Source: Deltaproteobacteria bacterium (GTDB taxonomy: Bacteria > Desulfobacterota > Syntrophia > Syntrophales > UBA2185). Taken from it: DNA of 53,844 nucleotides. Location: contig JAPLJS010000047.1 of NCBI GenBank assembly GCA_026388545.1, positions 1 to 53,844 on the forward strand, in the 5' to 3' direction. A program made the position numbers and the translations under genes. The notes beneath the pieces are model-generated. The model was not told where the DNA came from. It was given only the letters and a program-made list of their open reading frames with translations, and did not search any database. Shown here piece after piece: positions 1 through 7,930 of this stretch. How positions within the stretch are numbered: the first letter of the stretch is position 1; each line of letters starts with the position of its first letter.

Positions 1-128
1 CCTTGCCTTTTCCTTAACGCTCACCACAATGGCTCTTTACCACTGCAGCTTAAGGTGGTTTGAAGCCAGTTCCTGCAAACCGACTCCGAGGGACCTACCC
101 TCATCTTCCATGCACCTTCGTGGCGCAC
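1..128 (-). mobile_element. Probable group II intron 5' end (partial)
   Basis: Read on the minus strand from position 128, the sequence begins GTGCGCC, matching the GUGYG 5' end of bacterial group II introns. It then folds into plausible domain I helices: a 5-bp stem with a 5-nt loop at 88-102 (GAGGG/CCCTC) and a 6-bp stem with one G-U pair at 27-32 and 40-45. No protein frame stays open across it. The intron would run off the left edge, so the reverse transcriptase cannot be seen. The assignment rests on the boundary motif and secondary structure only; another structured RNA or an insertion sequence end is possible. Confidence 0.42.
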
Positions 129-443
129 TTACGTATAGGTAGGTGTAATTTCGTCAAGGCTCAATTCAACAGATTATCAACTCAAAAGTACGCATGAACC
201 GGATGAACCTGTTTTTCTTGACTTTCGATTTGCTTTATCACAGAATCCGCAGATAAAAATGTCATCAATCAATTCCCTTACCGAACAGCAACTATCGGAT
301 GTTAATGAGGCACAGGCGTGCGGTAGCAAAAAACAATTAACGATAGCAGAATAAACATCAAGATAAAAAATGGAAATCATTTCCTCAGTGTTAAAATATT
401 ACCAATTATGAGATATATAAGAAAAATTTTAAGGAGGCAGATT
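129..443. other. Intergenic stretch, no convincing gene
   Basis: This 315-base stretch lies between the probable intron end and the first lipoprotein-like gene. A plus-strand frame is open without an early start codon from 139 to 354 (about 71 codons, first ATG near 262), which could be the 3' remnant of a gene cut by the insertion. I do not recognise its translation. A Shine-Dalgarno sequence AAGGAGG at 431-437 serves the gene starting at 444. Confidence 0.3.
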
Positions 444-1354
444 ATGAAGTCGCAGTATAAGGGAGTAATCTCATTTATCGTAGGTGTAATTTTTCTGTGT
501 GCCGGGATCGGCTTTTGTCAGGAGAGCAGCGAAGGCAAGGTAGGCATGACAGATTGGACGAAGATCATCGAATCGAAGGTGACCGACAAGGTGGGCGACA
601 AGGGATTGGTTAACTACGAGGAAGGTTATATTGAAGCCGTAGGTACGGGCGCACCGCCTGAGCAATATTACGGAAAACCCCAGGCGCGCCCCATGGCTTT
701 GAGGGCGGCCCAGGTCGACGCGTATAGAAATCTGTTGGAAACCGTTCAAGGAGTACAGATTGATTCTAAAACAACGGTAAAGGACTTTGTGGTGGAGAGT
801 GATGTAATCAACGCCGCGGTTTCAGGCCTTGTCAAAGGTGCTGCTATGGTGAACAAGGCATACCTGTCTGACGGTACGGTGGAGGTGACGGTAAGAATGC
901 CTCTCTCCGGTCTCGCCAAAGCGGTCATTCCCAAGGCCATTGCCGATGATAAGAAGACTGACACAAAAGAACATAAGCCGGTACCCTTCTCCAAAAAAAG
1001 GCGCCTGCTGATGAGGTATATACGGGATTAGTAGTGGACGCACGAGGCCTCCAGGGACGACCCGCCATATCCCCAAAGATTTTTGACGAGAACGGCGCCG
1101 AGGTCTATGGTACTCTGCTTGTAAAAAAGGAATACGCCATGCAGCAGGGAATCTGCGGTTACGCCCGCGATCTGACAGCATCCCAAAGTAACCCCAGAGT
1201 CACCAACAACCCATTGACCGTAAAGGCCATCACTGCGGAAGGTGCGAGTATGACGGAATTCAAGATCAGCAATGAAGACGCCAAGCAGATCAGGGCAGCG
1301 AAGGACAACTTGACCTTTTTGCAGAAATGCCGCGTCATGATCGTTTTAGACTGA
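444..1354 (+). pseudogene. LPP20-like exported protein, frameshifted
   Basis: This is a paralogue of the intact gene at 3539-4426, split in two frames. The start at 444 follows AAGGAGG by 6 bases and gives an N-terminal signal segment (VGVIFLCAGIGFCQ). Frame one carries the conserved ARPMALRAAQVDAYRNLLE block and the VTVRMPLSG strand, then ends at 1031. The second frame picks up at about 1001 with YTGLVVDARGLQ and runs to QKCRVMIVLD at 1354, matching the paralogue's C-terminus. The break falls at a run of seven A (993-999) in the linker between the domains. It could be a real one-base indel, an assembly error or -1 slippage. LPP20-type proteins are envelope (lipo)proteins; the exact role is unknown. 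Confidence 0.7.
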
Positions 1355-1373
1355 GAAGATATTATCGATGATT

Positions 1374-1445
1374 GTTACCACTGATCCTAACTCCACCTTT
1401 CAACACTGAAAAAACATTATGGACAGTTGGTGAATCGGTGGTAAC
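1374..1445. repeat. 12-bp inverted repeat
   Basis: GTTACCACTGAT at 1374-1385 pairs with ATCGGTGGTAAC at 1434-1445 with one G-U mismatch and a 48-base loop. It lies between the convergent ends of the LPP20-like gene and mutL. There is no T-run, so its role as a terminator is uncertain. Confidence 0.35.
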
Positions 1446-1500
1446 AGTCCGACGATAGCGATCAGGCGGGATTTACTGTCGTTTATACCAATTATATATA

Positions 1501-3318
1501 TTATCTTTTAAACATCCTTTCCATGTCCCTGATGGTGAATGATATAAACACAGGTCTCCCATGGGGACAGGTGGAGGAAAACGTTGTGGCATCCAGATCC
1601 CTGCAAAGCATTGCCACCTCTGATTCCGAAAGTTTCTGATTCGCCTTAACCGCCCCTTTGCAGGCTAAAAGGGCAAACATTTTTTCCTTCCGCTCTTCCA
1701 ACCCCAGAGATCGTTCCGTCTTCGAAAATTCCTCAAGGATCTCAAAAAACAATTCCTTGGGTTCACTATGAGACAGCATGGCAGGTACAGATTTCACAAT
1801 AACCGTCTTTTCTCCAAAGGGTTCCACCTCTATGCCCGCATCTTCAAATATTTTTGCATATTCCATCAAGGTATCGTACTCACCGTGCGCAAGGCTCACA
1901 AGCTCCGACATCAGCAGCCGCTGGCTGATCACTTTTTCACCCGGCGCAGACGATCCCTTCTTAAGTTTATCAAACAAAATCCTTTCGTGAGCCGCATGCT
2001 GGTCAATGAGGGTCATGCCTGCGGGTGAAGAAAAAGCGAGGTACGTGCCGGCAATCTGTCCGATATATTCAAGGTCGGCAAAATTCAACCGTTCGCATGA
2101 AATCTCCTGTTCTCCGTGACTTTCTTCCGACAATCTGTGTAATTGTGTAACATCCTTCTCCTGATCTTTCCCGGTTAGGGGTTCGGGCATCACGGAGTCA
2201 CGAACACCTTTGTTAAAAAACAGCTTCTCACTCCCTGATGATATCGTGTATCGCTTCAGCGCTTCTCGAACTCTTTCACTATATCCATCGGGCATCATCG
2301 GGCCCCTCTCTCCTGATGAAACGGGGGCAATATTGGCCAGGGCAGTAGCCAGAGTCTCAACGATACTATCATAAACTTCCTTCGGATTTCTGAAACGAAC
2401 CTCCATTTTTGCGGGATGGACATTGACATCGACATCTTCGGGAGGAAAATCAACAAACATAATTACAGCGGGATATCTCTTTGCCTCGATCAAACGCCGA
2501 TACGCTGTCATTACGGCATGGTTTAAAAGATAATCCCTGACAAATCGTTTGTTCACATAATAATACAATTGCTTCGCCCCGGATCGGCTGTACTCGGGTT
2601 TAGAGGCTAATCCCGTGAGCGTTATGCTCCCCTTAACGCCTTTAACCGATACCATATGGTCCATGAAATCCGTCCCCAAAACAAGAGAGACTCTCTCTGA
2701 AATATCCCTGGCCGCAGGTATATTCAAAATCTCCCTGCCGTGAGCAACGACTCTCATTCTGATTTCAGGACGGGAAAGGGCAATTCTTGTCATCACATCC
2801 ATACAATATCCCTGCTCCGTCATCTCTTTTTTGAGGAACTTTTTACGTACGGGAACGGGATCAAAGATATGACTCACCAGGATAGAGGTTCCGACCGGAC
2901 ACCCCGTATCGGTAACAGTCTTGACTTGTCCTGCTTCTATAATCACTCTTGTGCCCGATAAAGCGGGCTGTTTCCTCGTAACCATCTCGACCCGGGAAAC
3001 CGCGGCAATACTCGGAAGCGCCTCCCCTCGAAAGCCATACGATCTTACCTTATAAATATCATCAAACTGGTATATCTTACTTGTAGCAAAACGTTCAAAA
3101 GCACGCGGAACATCTATGCTCTCTATGCCTTCACCATTGTCGACAACCTTGATTGATCCACAGCCTCCTTTTTCAAGCTCAATGGTAACATCCGTAGCAC
3201 CGGCATCGACGGCATTTTCCAGGAGTTCCTTGAGAATGGATGCGGGTCTCTCGACAACCTCTCCCGCTGCAATTTTACTGGATAGACTTTCAGGTAGAAC
3301 AATAATTTTCCCGGCCAC
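1501..3318 (-). CDS. mutL: DNA mismatch repair protein MutL
   Basis: MutL couples mismatch recognition by MutS to strand removal. The 605-residue protein has the GHKL ATPase N-terminus: ELLENAVDAGAT (about residue 31), DNGEGI and RGEALPSIAAVS. The transducer domain follows (VNVHPAKMEVRF near 315). The C-terminal dimerisation domain carries DQHAAHERILFDKL (about residue 440), ACKGAVKANQKLS and CPHGRPV, the metal-site motifs of endonuclease-type MutL, although the last acidic residue of DQHA(x)2E(x)4E is Asp here. The start is GTG after AGGTGA. The gene stands alone; mutS is not in the window. It is flanked by two inverted LPP20-like paralogues. Confidence 0.97.
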   Translation of the reverse strand: MAGKIIVLPESLSSKIAAGEVVERPASILKELLENAVDAGATDVTIELEKGGCGSIKVVDNGEGIESIDVPRAFERFATSKIYQFDDIYKVRSYGFRGEALPSIAAVSRVEMVTRKQPALSGTRVIIEAGQVKTVTDTGCPVGTSILVSHIFDPVPVRKKFLKKEMTEQGYCMDVMTRIALSRPEIRMRVVAHGREILNIPAARDISERVSLVLGTDFMDHMVSVKGVKGSITLTGLASKPEYSRSGAKQLYYYVNKRFVRDYLLNHAVMTAYRRLIEAKRYPAVIMFVDFPPEDVDVNVHPAKMEVRFRNPKEVYDSIVETLATALANIAPVSSGERGPMMPDGYSERVREALKRYTISSGSEKLFFNKGVRDSVMPEPLTGKDQEKDVTQLHRLSEESHGEQEISCERLNFADLEYIGQIAGTYLAFSSPAGMTLIDQHAAHERILFDKLKKGSSAPGEKVISQRLLMSELVSLAHGEYDTLMEYAKIFEDAGIEVEPFGEKTVIVKSVPAMLSHSEPKELFFEILEEFSKTERSLGLEERKEKMFALLACKGAVKANQKLSESEVAMLCRDLDATTFSSTCPHGRPVFISFTIRDMERMFKR

Positions 3319-3370
3319 AATTAATCACCTATCATTAAAAAAATGAGTGTCTTCCCTCTTTGCTGTAAAA

Positions 3371-3436
3371 AGGATTCAAGGGGTCAAGGGTATGGTCTAT
3401 TCACTTGAATCCTTGACCACTGGACCCCTTGACTCC
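3371..3436. repeat. Nested inverted/direct repeats of a 'ccttga' type
   Basis: The unit AGGATTCAAGGGGTCAAGG (3371-3389) is followed by inverted copies of its halves, CTTGAATCCTTGACC (3404-3418) and CCCCTTGACTCC (3425-3436). Together they can form an extended hairpin between mutL and the downstream terminator. It looks like a degenerate intergenic repeat; its function is unknown. Confidence 0.5.
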
Positions 3437-3479
3437 GTGAGATGCCAGCAACTTTTTTAGCATATACACTATACGAAAA

Positions 3480-3512
3480 GACCGCAGTTACCAGGATGTG
3501 GCAACTGCGGTC
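3480..3512 (-). terminator. Hairpin terminator of the LPP20-like gene
   Basis: A perfect 10-bp stem, GACCGCAGTT (3480-3489) and AACTGCGGTC (3503-3512), lies 26 bases downstream of the stop at 3539. It is followed on the minus strand by a short CTTTTC tract, so termination is likely but the U-tract is weak. Confidence 0.65.
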
Positions 3513-3538
3513 AAATAGTGATCAATTATCGTATCAGA

Positions 3539-4426
3539 TCAATCCAGAACCACCATAACCCGGCATTTTTTCAAAAAGATCAGGTTTTCTGAAGTACCTC
3601 TGATCTTTTCCGCATCGGCATTACTGATAACAATGTCGGACTTGCCGGGGCCTTCGGTTTTAATTCCCTTAACACTGACCGGATTGTTTGTCACCCTTGG
3701 ATTACTCTGGGCTGCCGTAAGATCTCTCGCATAACCGCTCATGCCCTGTTGAACGGCATACTCACGATCCACATTCATGGATCCATAGACTTCCTTTCCA
3801 TTTTCATCAAGAACCTTGGGGGACATGGCAGGTCGTGCTTGAAGACCTCGGGCATCAATTACCATTCCCGTGTAAACGACCCCTGCTGCCGGAACTGGTG
3901 CTGCCGGAGCTGCCGGTGGTATGACGGGAGGCGCCATCTCACGTCTCCTGTCGAGGGCCTTGGGTATAATGACTTGTGAAAAATTACCCGACAAGGGCAT
4001 TCTGACCGTCACTTCCACAGTTCCATCAGACATGTACTCCTGATTTATTACCTGAGCACCTTTAACAAGGCCTTCGACCTGTGCATTAATGACATCACTC
4101 TCGACCGTAAAATCCTTGACGACCGTCGTGGAATCAACACGCACTCCTTTTGTTATCTCGAGTAAATTGCGATAGGCATCAATCTTGCCTGCTCTCAAAG
4201 CCATGGGACGGGCATTGGGTTTCCCTATATACCTCTCGGGAGGGGCGCCGATCCCCAGAGCTTCAATATAGCCTTCCGACCAGTTAATCTTCCCTTTATC
4301 ACCCATCTTTTCGATGATCTGTGTCCATTCCGACCCGCTCACTTTTTCCTGACAAAAACCGACTCCCGAATAAAGGAGCACCATGCCGGCGATGATCCCT
4401 ACTGCAACAATTATTTTCGACCTCAT
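3539..4426 (-). CDS. LPP20-like exported protein
   Basis: This 295-residue protein has an N-terminal signal segment (about residues 3-25, ending GVGFCQ). Its first domain has the RPMALRAGKIDAYRNLLE and VTVRMPLSG features of LPP20/FlgP-like envelope proteins. An Ala/Pro-rich linker near residues 165-182 leads to a second domain of about 110 residues (MVIDARGLQARPAMSP to KKCRVMVVLD). The Cys of GFCQ is not in a clear lipobox, so lipidation is doubtful. AAGGAGG precedes the ATG. It lies 144 bp downstream of the beta-helix lipoprotein gene and may be the last gene of the exported-protein cluster. Its role is unknown; family placement is by motif resemblance. The frameshifted paralogue is at 444-1354. 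Confidence 0.7.
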   Translation of the reverse strand: MRSKIIVAVGIIAGMVLLYSGVGFCQEKVSGSEWTQIIEKMGDKGKINWSEGYIEALGIGAPPERYIGKPNARPMALRAGKIDAYRNLLEITKGVRVDSTTVVKDFTVESDVINAQVEGLVKGAQVINQEYMSDGTVEVTVRMPLSGNFSQVIIPKALDRRREMAPPVIPPAAPAAPVPAAGVVYTGMVIDARGLQARPAMSPKVLDENGKEVYGSMNVDREYAVQQGMSGYARDLTAAQSNPRVTNNPVSVKGIKTEGPGKSDIVISNADAEKIRGTSENLIFLKKCRVMVVLD

Positions 4427-4570
4427 ATTATCCTCCTTGCTAATGGTTTTGGAAATGCATCCAAAAAACTAAATAATCATCCTTGTTTCAAATTGATTGA
4501 CGTACCTTTCATTTAAAAATACGAACGTAAAATAGCAGAATACCTCAAAGGTTTCAATGATGAAATCATG

Positions 4571-7333
4571 TCATTTTTTTTCAGCAAATGCTTTACCTTC
4601 CGGAGCCTGCAACCACGGTGTAACGTTGATGCTATCGTCGTTGGTCTTAAAAATATTCCTCTCGTCGGGTGCTGCCTTCCCCCACCAGTTGTTTGTAGCA
4701 TCAACTCGTATGGTGGAGAAGGCCTGAATATCTACAATATCATTTTTTATGAAATTATTATAGTTGATCTTCGGTCTGGACATCCCTCTGACTATGATTC
4801 CACCCTCTCCAAAATTTTCTGTGATTGTGCAGTATGATATTTTGGGCGCCGCATCGTTTCGGCAAAACACACCCGTATGTGCATTTTTAGCAATGTGGCA
4901 ATAGGAAATTTCCGGTGTGCCGTAATGGATGTCAAAGGCCGTATCGGCATATTTAACGACACAATATGCAAAGGCGCTATTTACCTTGGTGGATTTCGTA
5001 AATCGAACTGCATTGGTGTAAAACCCGGGAGATGGTGAAGTCCCAGAAGCCGTAAATATAATTGGAAGACCTTCCGTGCCTTTAGCCATGATGCCGCCAT
5101 CTTCCGTAATCATGGATGTATTCTGGTCGTACTGGATTATCACTCCGGGTTCAATATACAGGGTCGCTCCACCATCAATGATAACATCCCTTGTAATGCG
5201 GTAAGGACTGTTAGAAAGGACAAGAAATGCATCCGACTTGATGGCCCCCCCACTCAGCACATGGGAAAGTATGGGAAGTTCAAGTGGCTTCCCATCGGGA
5301 TAAGGGGCATTTAATACCGACTTGATGTTGACTTTCCCTTGTATTCCCGCAAGAATTTCAAGACCTTTGGAAGAACCCCACCAGTTGTTCAGGGCATTGA
5401 CCGCCTCCCCTGTTATATTACTCACGATATCAAAGGGTTTGTTGTCATTGATATTGTTCTGTGTGATTGCGGCCTGACTGTTCTTTACGGTAATTCCCGG
5501 CCCCTGGTTATGTGTGATCCTGTTATAAAGTATTACCGGTGCAGATGACTGAATGAGAATGCCTTCCTTCGCGTTATTCTGGATATTGTTTTCCGTTAGT
5601 TTCGGCTGGGCTCCATCCGCAATTGAAACCGCGGCTTCTCTGTTTTTATGGATTGTATTTTTCACCACCCGTGGCTTTGAAAATGCACCTAAAATCATTA
5701 TTGCAGTACCGTTTTCAAGGAGTTCACATGCCTCAACACGCGGTGAAGACGCCTGGCAAAGGATTCCCGTTACCGCATTCCTGATACGGCAGAACTTGAC
5801 CAGATTTTCCTTTTCCTTAACACTATTAAAAATTAACCCTACCCAGGATTTTACACCTTCCGCGGCGTCAAGAACTACAATGTGCTCTTCATCCCCCTGG
5901 GCATTAAGACGTCCTTCAATCACAAGGGCGCCACCCTTTGACCGGATCTCCGTGCCCGGTTCAATGGTGAGAATGGCCTTATCTTTAACTACAACTGTAT
6001 TTTCGATTATATAGGGACTGGCGCCCGCATACCAGGTAGTATCAGATTCAATGATCCCTGATACAGGTGTTGGCCCAGGCGCCACAGGCATCCCGGTTAT
6101 TGCATCCGCTCTTTCACTTTCGTTACCGGCCCAGTCTATGGCAGTGACCTGATAGTAATACTTCTGTGTATTGACCAGTTTATCATCACGATACTCATTC
6201 AATTCCGTCTTCGCAATTTGCTGAAAACCGCTGAGCGGAGTGTTGCTGCGGTAGACCCGGTATCCTGCCAGATCTAAGGCTGATGATTTATCCCAGTTCA
6301 GAAGAACCACGGCGCTTCGTCCTACTGTTTTGACGGTTTTAATTTTTTCAGGCGGTATGGTATCGAGGGTTACCGTCCCCACGGCGTCAACCCACTCAGC
6401 CGTATTCCCGGCTTCGTCCCTGAGATAACCGGTAATCATTGCATTGGTGATATTGTCACCGGGGATGACCTTATAGACACCCAGATATCCTCCCGGTTCA
6501 ACTTCCTGCATGTCTATATTCTTTTTGAACTCACCAATATTGAAGTATGCCTGCATCTTGGGCGCACCCTGAATGACCACTTTAATTTCATCACCTGCCT
6601 TTTTCGGCTGATTTTTCGTATCCTGGGTAAGCAGAGTGATTACAGGTGGCCGGAGGGCTTCGGCTATGGCCGGAACGGGGATTGTCTTGACCATGTCCCG
6701 GAACAGATCGTCACATGCCCTCAGGAGCTGAATATCTCTCACGTTCATGGCAGTGGCAACTATCGTCGCAATAAGTCCGATGGGATTTGTAGAAATACCA
6801 CCCTCCTGGATACGGGTTACATGCTTGCCGCTCCAGAGAAAATTTCCCGTCTTTGTATCATACATCTTAATCTCAGCCCCCACCGAGACGGAAGAATAAA
6901 CAACGGCAAATAACTTGTCAAAATCTGAAATACTGCCATAGATCACAGCGTCCACATCAAGTATCCTGCCCAATTCCTTTGGGGAAATCTTATTGATGGC
7001 TTCAGCATCGGTTAGCCCGGCCTTCCTTAAAATATTATCCACGCTATAGAGTTTCATGCTTTTATAGGGCAACGAACTGAAATGATTGTAAAATCCCCTG
7101 CGAACCTCATCGGATCCCAACTGGCTTTTCGCCTGATTAAAAAAAGGCAGAACCGCCACGGTATTTGGCTTGTGTTTATCCATGAAGGGATCAATGTTGT
7201 AAGTCCCTTTAAATAAGTCCCGGATTTGAGGAGTAATGGCGGTTCCTTTTGTGGCAATCACACAGCTTTGGATCATAAAAAGTAAAGGTAGCAATACAAT
7301 GATTAATATGGATCTTTGCAATCCCTTTTTCAT
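4571..7333 (-). CDS. GNA1162/DUF799-like lipoprotein with FN3 and beta-helix domains
   Basis: This is a large lipoprotein of about 920 residues with a lipobox at FMIQSC. Residues about 40-230 resemble the GNA1162 (DUF799) family: VAVLPFFNQ, VDAVIYGSI, and MYDTKTGNFLWSG. A short beta-rich segment follows, then one FN3 domain (about 335-425, GYRVYRSN and YYYQVTAIDWAGNE). Two right-handed beta-helix units complete it, each opening with an IEPG turn and closing with NNWWG. The ATG at 7333 is chosen over a TTG 15 bases upstream because GGGGAGGCC precedes it correctly. GNA1162-like lipoproteins often co-occur with CsgG-like lipoproteins, as here. The beta-helix suggests binding of a polymer or surface carbohydrate, which is inference. 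It is probably in the outer membrane, facing an unknown side. Confidence 0.8.
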   Translation of the reverse strand: MKKGLQRSILIIVLLPLLFMIQSCVIATKGTAITPQIRDLFKGTYNIDPFMDKHKPNTVAVLPFFNQAKSQLGSDEVRRGFYNHFSSLPYKSMKLYSVDNILRKAGLTDAEAINKISPKELGRILDVDAVIYGSISDFDKLFAVVYSSVSVGAEIKMYDTKTGNFLWSGKHVTRIQEGGISTNPIGLIATIVATAMNVRDIQLLRACDDLFRDMVKTIPVPAIAEALRPPVITLLTQDTKNQPKKAGDEIKVVIQGAPKMQAYFNIGEFKKNIDMQEVEPGGYLGVYKVIPGDNITNAMITGYLRDEAGNTAEWVDAVGTVTLDTIPPEKIKTVKTVGRSAVVLLNWDKSSALDLAGYRVYRSNTPLSGFQQIAKTELNEYRDDKLVNTQKYYYQVTAIDWAGNESERADAITGMPVAPGPTPVSGIIESDTTWYAGASPYIIENTVVVKDKAILTIEPGTEIRSKGGALVIEGRLNAQGDEEHIVVLDAAEGVKSWVGLIFNSVKEKENLVKFCRIRNAVTGILCQASSPRVEACELLENGTAIMILGAFSKPRVVKNTIHKNREAAVSIADGAQPKLTENNIQNNAKEGILIQSSAPVILYNRITHNQGPGITVKNSQAAITQNNINDNKPFDIVSNITGEAVNALNNWWGSSKGLEILAGIQGKVNIKSVLNAPYPDGKPLELPILSHVLSGGAIKSDAFLVLSNSPYRITRDVIIDGGATLYIEPGVIIQYDQNTSMITEDGGIMAKGTEGLPIIFTASGTSPSPGFYTNAVRFTKSTKVNSAFAYCVVKYADTAFDIHYGTPEISYCHIAKNAHTGVFCRNDAAPKISYCTITENFGEGGIIVRGMSRPKINYNNFIKNDIVDIQAFSTIRVDATNNWWGKAAPDERNIFKTNDDSINVTPWLQAPEGKAFAEKK

Positions 7334-7490
7334 GAGAGGCCTCCCCAAATGGCGCTTTCTGTAATCAACGGCGACAACCCCAACGGGTCACTTTCACCAC
7401 TTTTCTGACCAGAATTTAAAATCCTGCCCTCGCACAATCACCATGCGGGGCGGAGTGAACCATATCCGAATCTTGCTGATTCAGAAATAG

Positions 7491-7835
7491 TTAAGGTTTC
7501 TCACCTGGCGGCATTGAAGCTCCTTGAACAGTCTCAACCAGGAATTCTTGATGACTTTTTGGTGATATTTTTATGAATTTATAGGGTATCGCTATAGGTT
7601 CCCGTCCGGTGGCCAGTGTCCGATAGGTCAGGACCCATACAGCCCCCGTTGTCGTATCAACAAGATACGCCTTGTCATCACTGCCGGGAACCACCTGATA
7701 TTTCATAATGTCAGCAGCAAAGGATGAAGTACAAAGAAAAAGAAACGCAATAACAAGAAAGATCAATTTCTGCCCACCAGTGATTGTATCTGACCTCGTT
7801 TTTTGCCATAAACCGGTAAATTGCCAAAAGGCCAT
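7491..7835 (-). CDS. Small exported protein of unknown function
   Basis: This 114-residue protein has a hydrophobic segment LIFLVIAFLFLCTSSFAAD ending in a good signal peptidase site. The mature part is about 65 residues and contains KAYLVDTTTGAVWVLTYRTL, a short beta-hairpin-like motif of the kind seen in proteins that report stored values. I do not recognise a family. The ATG at 7835 is chosen because GAGGAGG lies 8 bases upstream; a longer frame begins at 7925 without such support. The gene sits between two large exported-protein genes of the same strand, so it is probably co-transcribed with them. Confidence 0.65.
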   Translation of the reverse strand: MAFWQFTGLWQKTRSDTITGGQKLIFLVIAFLFLCTSSFAADIMKYQVVPGSDDKAYLVDTTTGAVWVLTYRTLATGREPIAIPYKFIKISPKSHQEFLVETVQGASMPPGEKP

Positions 7836-7930
7836 TGTAAATACCTCCTCATCACATTCAAAAGGGCAGATGCCTTTTCCTCTGCAACATGGGCGGTTTC
7901 CCGCAGTGAAACAGTCTTTATGCATTCTGC

